Positions 62,183 through 64,000 of a stretch of DNA of 64,000 nt are shown here, piece after piece. Source of the stretch: Ralstonia insidiosa (GTDB lineage: Bacteria; Pseudomonadota; Gammaproteobacteria; Burkholderiales; Burkholderiaceae); contig NZ_VZPV01000001.1 in NCBI RefSeq assembly GCF_008801405.1, forward strand, positions 310,001-374,000. The letters run 5' to 3'. Made by a program: the position numbers and the translations under genes. The notes under the pieces were generated by a model. That model did not search any database. It was not told where the DNA came from and saw only the letters and a list, made by a program, of their open reading frames with translations. Position 1 is the first letter of the stretch. Each line of letters starts with the position of its first letter.

Positions 62183-62974
62183 ATGGCAGAAGAGAACATT
62201 AGTTGCGCTTTTCTTCGTCACAACGCGGCCAAACACTTCCTGTGCTTGAGCTACAAGGCGGTGCATCAGCGCGGAGAGCCTGGTTTCGGCTTTGCATCAT
62301 GTTTTGTCGTGGAAATCGAGGGGCTTTGGTTTCTCTGCACTGCCGGTCACGTGATTAATGGGCTCAAGGCAGCCCAAGAAAATGGGATCGCTCTTACTGA
62401 GTTCAGGTTGCAGGACAAGCTGGCTGGCAACGACCATCCATTCGGGGTCCCGTACGCTTTTGACTTAGGCGATTGGATGGTGATCGACGACGATGCCATC
62501 GGTGTTGATTTCGCGGCGGCACCACTCTCTGCATTGTTTGTTGCCAACCTGCGCGTAGGTGGAGTCAAGGCAATTGAAGAGATGGCTTGGGGCCCGCCAC
62601 CTCTTGACCTATATAAACCGTGGTTGCTTGCTGGGATTCCCTCGGAAACGCACACTCACGTCGGCAACAAGCACATAGTGAAACTCACAATCGTGCCGCT
62701 TCAGCCCTCGGCCGCACCGCCTTCTTCGGCACCGCTAGCCACGACGGAAAAAGTGTTTGGCAAGCTTGTAGAGCGGCCAGATATCGATGGTGCTTCTGTC
62801 AACGACATTGATGGTATGAGTGGTGCTCCGGTATTTGGGATTAAGGAAGTAGACGGCGTACTGCGGTACTGGCTTATAGGTGTGCAGAGCTCTTGGTACC
62901 CGACATCTCGCGTAGTAGCGTTTTGCCCGATGTCATATCTCTTGGATGCATTGAAGGTCGGGATTCGGCGCTGA
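62183..62974 (+). CDS. Stand-alone trypsin-like serine protease
   Basis: A 263-residue chymotrypsin-fold protein with a complete apparent triad: His56 in LCTAGHVING, Asp109 in IGVDFAAAP, Ser213 in DIDGMSGAPVFGI. No signal peptide, so cytoplasmic, unlike DegP/HtrA, and no PDZ domain. ATG at 62183. Located in the island between a duplicated gene end. A defence or regulatory role is possible but unproven. Confidence 0.75.
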   Translation: MAEENISCAFLRHNAAKHFLCLSYKAVHQRGEPGFGFASCFVVEIEGLWFLCTAGHVINGLKAAQENGIALTEFRLQDKLAGNDHPFGVPYAFDLGDWMVIDDDAIGVDFAAAPLSALFVANLRVGGVKAIEEMAWGPPPLDLYKPWLLAGIPSETHTHVGNKHIVKLTIVPLQPSAAPPSSAPLATTEKVFGKLVERPDIDGASVNDIDGMSGAPVFGIKEVDGVLRYWLIGVQSSWYPTSRVVAFCPMSYLLDALKVGIRR

Positions 62975-63033
62975 CGGTTTGGGATAGGATTGACGTGCTG
63001 GAAAATGATGAGGCCATCTTCAATACTTCGTGA
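62968..63033 (+). pseudogene. 3'-end fragment duplicated from the small gene at 61466
   Basis: Reads ALTVWDRIDVLENDEAIFNTS and a stop, matching ALTVWDGMDVVNQEDLH at the end of the 61466 gene. A 20-bp exact direct repeat (61659-61678 and 62966-62985) covers the junction and includes the protease stop codon. Confidence 0.7.
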
Positions 63034-63086
63034 ACGTGTAACGTAGTACCGTATGTCACCTCAAAACATGATCGCTCTGGAGCCAT

Positions 63087-63413
63087 ATGTTCTGTCCAGC
63101 ATGCAATACCCAAAATTCCGCAACCAGCGTGAACTGCATCCAATGCGGAACGACCCTTATCTATGAAGCCAAAGGGCACTCCACCTCATACATTCAGGGC
63201 GCCCAGTTGGTTGACTCGAGAATCTATGGTCTCGTGGGCTGCGTCGTTTGCCTGGGCCTTGCATTCGTCTTGCTGAATACTGTGCTGTCCGAGCTGTCTC
63301 TGAATGAGCATCTCGTCTATCTGGGCAGCATCGTCGTTGGTGGTATTGCTGGCCGAGTCGTTGCTTGGAGGAAATGGCGTGCACTCCTGCAAGCGTCGAA
63401 ATCATCGTCTTGA
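63087..63413 (+). CDS. Zinc-ribbon membrane protein
   Basis: A 108-residue protein: N-terminal zinc ribbon CPAC/CIQC (Cys3, 6, 17, 20) followed by two membrane segments, IYGLVGCVVCLGLAFVLLNT and HLVYLGSIVVGGIAGRVVAW. A common small orphan architecture of unknown function. Confidence 0.72.
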   Translation: MFCPACNTQNSATSVNCIQCGTTLIYEAKGHSTSYIQGAQLVDSRIYGLVGCVVCLGLAFVLLNTVLSELSLNEHLVYLGSIVVGGIAGRVVAWRKWRALLQASKSSS

Positions 63414-63504
63414 TACTCCGTGATGAGTTTGGGGTGGTCGGATTACCGACCAAGAAGTGACGCATAACATTCGATCTACAAAGCCCCTAAGCCGTGCACA
63501 GATA

Positions 63505-63798
63505 ATGAAAACCAATTGGCAGTTGATCGGACCGATTCTAATTTTCTTGCTACCGATTCTGGCTTGGATCTTTTACGAGATTGGGCGTCTCATCGACAGA
63601 GTGAGTGGGCGACCAACCGTGAACGGCGCATCGGTATACAACTGGCTTAGTCTCGCCGCCGCATTCGTGATTGGATGGGGGGCGGGCCCTGACGCCTTGG
63701 GTGTTCTGATTGTTGCATTGATCCCATCGTGGATTGTCGCAAGTCGCCTCTCAAAAAAGTATCGCGAGCGGAAGCATTCTGTGTCCGATCAACGGTAG
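63505..63798 (+). CDS. Small hypothetical membrane protein
   Basis: A 97-residue protein with an N-terminal membrane segment (LIGPILIFLLPILAWIFYEI) and hydrophobic stretches SLAAAFVIGWGAG and LGVLIVALIPSWIV. ATG at 63505 (MKTNWQLIGP); a GTG at 63457 would add 16 residues. No function assigned. Confidence 0.62.
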   Translation: MKTNWQLIGPILIFLLPILAWIFYEIGRLIDRVSGRPTVNGASVYNWLSLAAAFVIGWGAGPDALGVLIVALIPSWIVASRLSKKYRERKHSVSDQR

Positions 63799-63818
63799 CG
63801 CTGGGGGGGGCTAACGGG

Positions 63819-64000
63819 ATGTCGGTGAACCTTTACGTGATCTACTCGCGAGGTGATCGAGTTCTCCTGTCGCGGCAGAACTATGAGTCGTGGCAGCAAA
63901 TTCAGGAGGAGGTTGCCGACTACATGACTTCCCTCGGACCTTGGTCCGTGGAAGAAACGGTCGACTATCTGAACACTGAGCATCCTGGGCTTGAGCCGAG
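63819..64000 (+). CDS. Hypothetical protein (3' part beyond the window)
   Basis: Open frame from ATG 63819 (MSVNLYVIYSRGDRVLLSRQ, then NYESWQQIQEEVADYM) to the window end without a stop. 20 bp after the previous gene. Not enough sequence to assign a family. Confidence 0.55.
   Translation, partial: MSVNLYVIYSRGDRVLLSRQNYESWQQIQEEVADYMTSLGPWSVEETVDYLNTEHPGLEP

Overview
The window looks like a piece of the chromosome of a Ralstonia-type betaproteobacterium (R. pickettii lineage, Burkholderiaceae). It has high G+C, strong GGAG ribosome sites, a minCDE operon, a phhA/phhB pair with a divergent Lrp-type regulator, a PPK2, a HmrR/CueR-CopA-CopZ copper module and an OmpW porin, which together fit that group. 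The species assignment is inference from gene content; no rRNA or tRNA gene was found.

Layout. 1-4146 (minus strand): a branched-chain amino acid type ABC transporter, livG-livF-livK-livH-livM, with livM cut by the window edge. 4391-7458 (minus): a GMC oxidoreductase and a monoacylglycerol-lipase-like hydrolase, separated by a ~470 bp non-coding element built of nested palindromes. 7534-10612: the copper module, with copA and the MerR regulator on the minus strand, copZ divergent, and two MerR-style promoters with 19 bp spacers. 10630-13383 (minus): OmpW, a mu-crystallin family reductase and a YhhN lysoplasmalogenase. 13479-15403: Lrp-type regulator and phenylalanine hydroxylation (phhA, phhB). 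15754-18157: an OmpR-type two-component system. 18174-19645: a SET-domain methyltransferase divergent from the nucleoid protein HU, with a DnaA-box-rich intergenic region. 19802-23512: a DUF2272 lipoprotein, an aldolase/ketopantoate-reductase-like pair and a Sel1-repeat protein. 23526-27876: a secreted nucleotidase with a Pho-box-like repeat, then minCDE. 27992-34766: an HTH-fused citrate synthase-like protein divergent from a CoA transferase, then rlmJ, ppk2, a Pit transporter and acylphosphatase. 35041-38218: a fused-permease NitT/TauT-type ABC transporter. 38535-40645: a cysteine-rich, possibly copper-linked set (DUF2946, outer-membrane barrel, TlpA-like). 40760-49873: accessory secreted or lectin-like proteins, acetyltransferase and hydrolases, with two further loci related to the DnaA-box region. 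50130-53160: GIY-YIG-like protein, ferredoxin, NAD(P)-binding protein and an Hsp70-like ATPase.

From about 53.28 kb, just after an IS30-family transposase remnant, the sequence changes character. G+C is visibly lower and there is an array of small, mostly same-strand orphan genes (acetyltransferases, an alpha/beta hydrolase, DUF2199, small membrane proteins). A short recurring motif centred on CGGCCA lies at the 3' ends of several of them. Part of 58.9-61.7 kb looks like core chromosome again (nucleotidyltransferase, GGDEF cyclase). A structured, C4-antisense-like RNA region then precedes a small gene whose 3' end is duplicated 1.3 kb away, bracketing a stand-alone trypsin-like protease. The island 53.3-64 kb and the DnaA-box/AT-rich repeat family (18.8, 44.4 and 46.2 kb) are the least conventional parts of the window.
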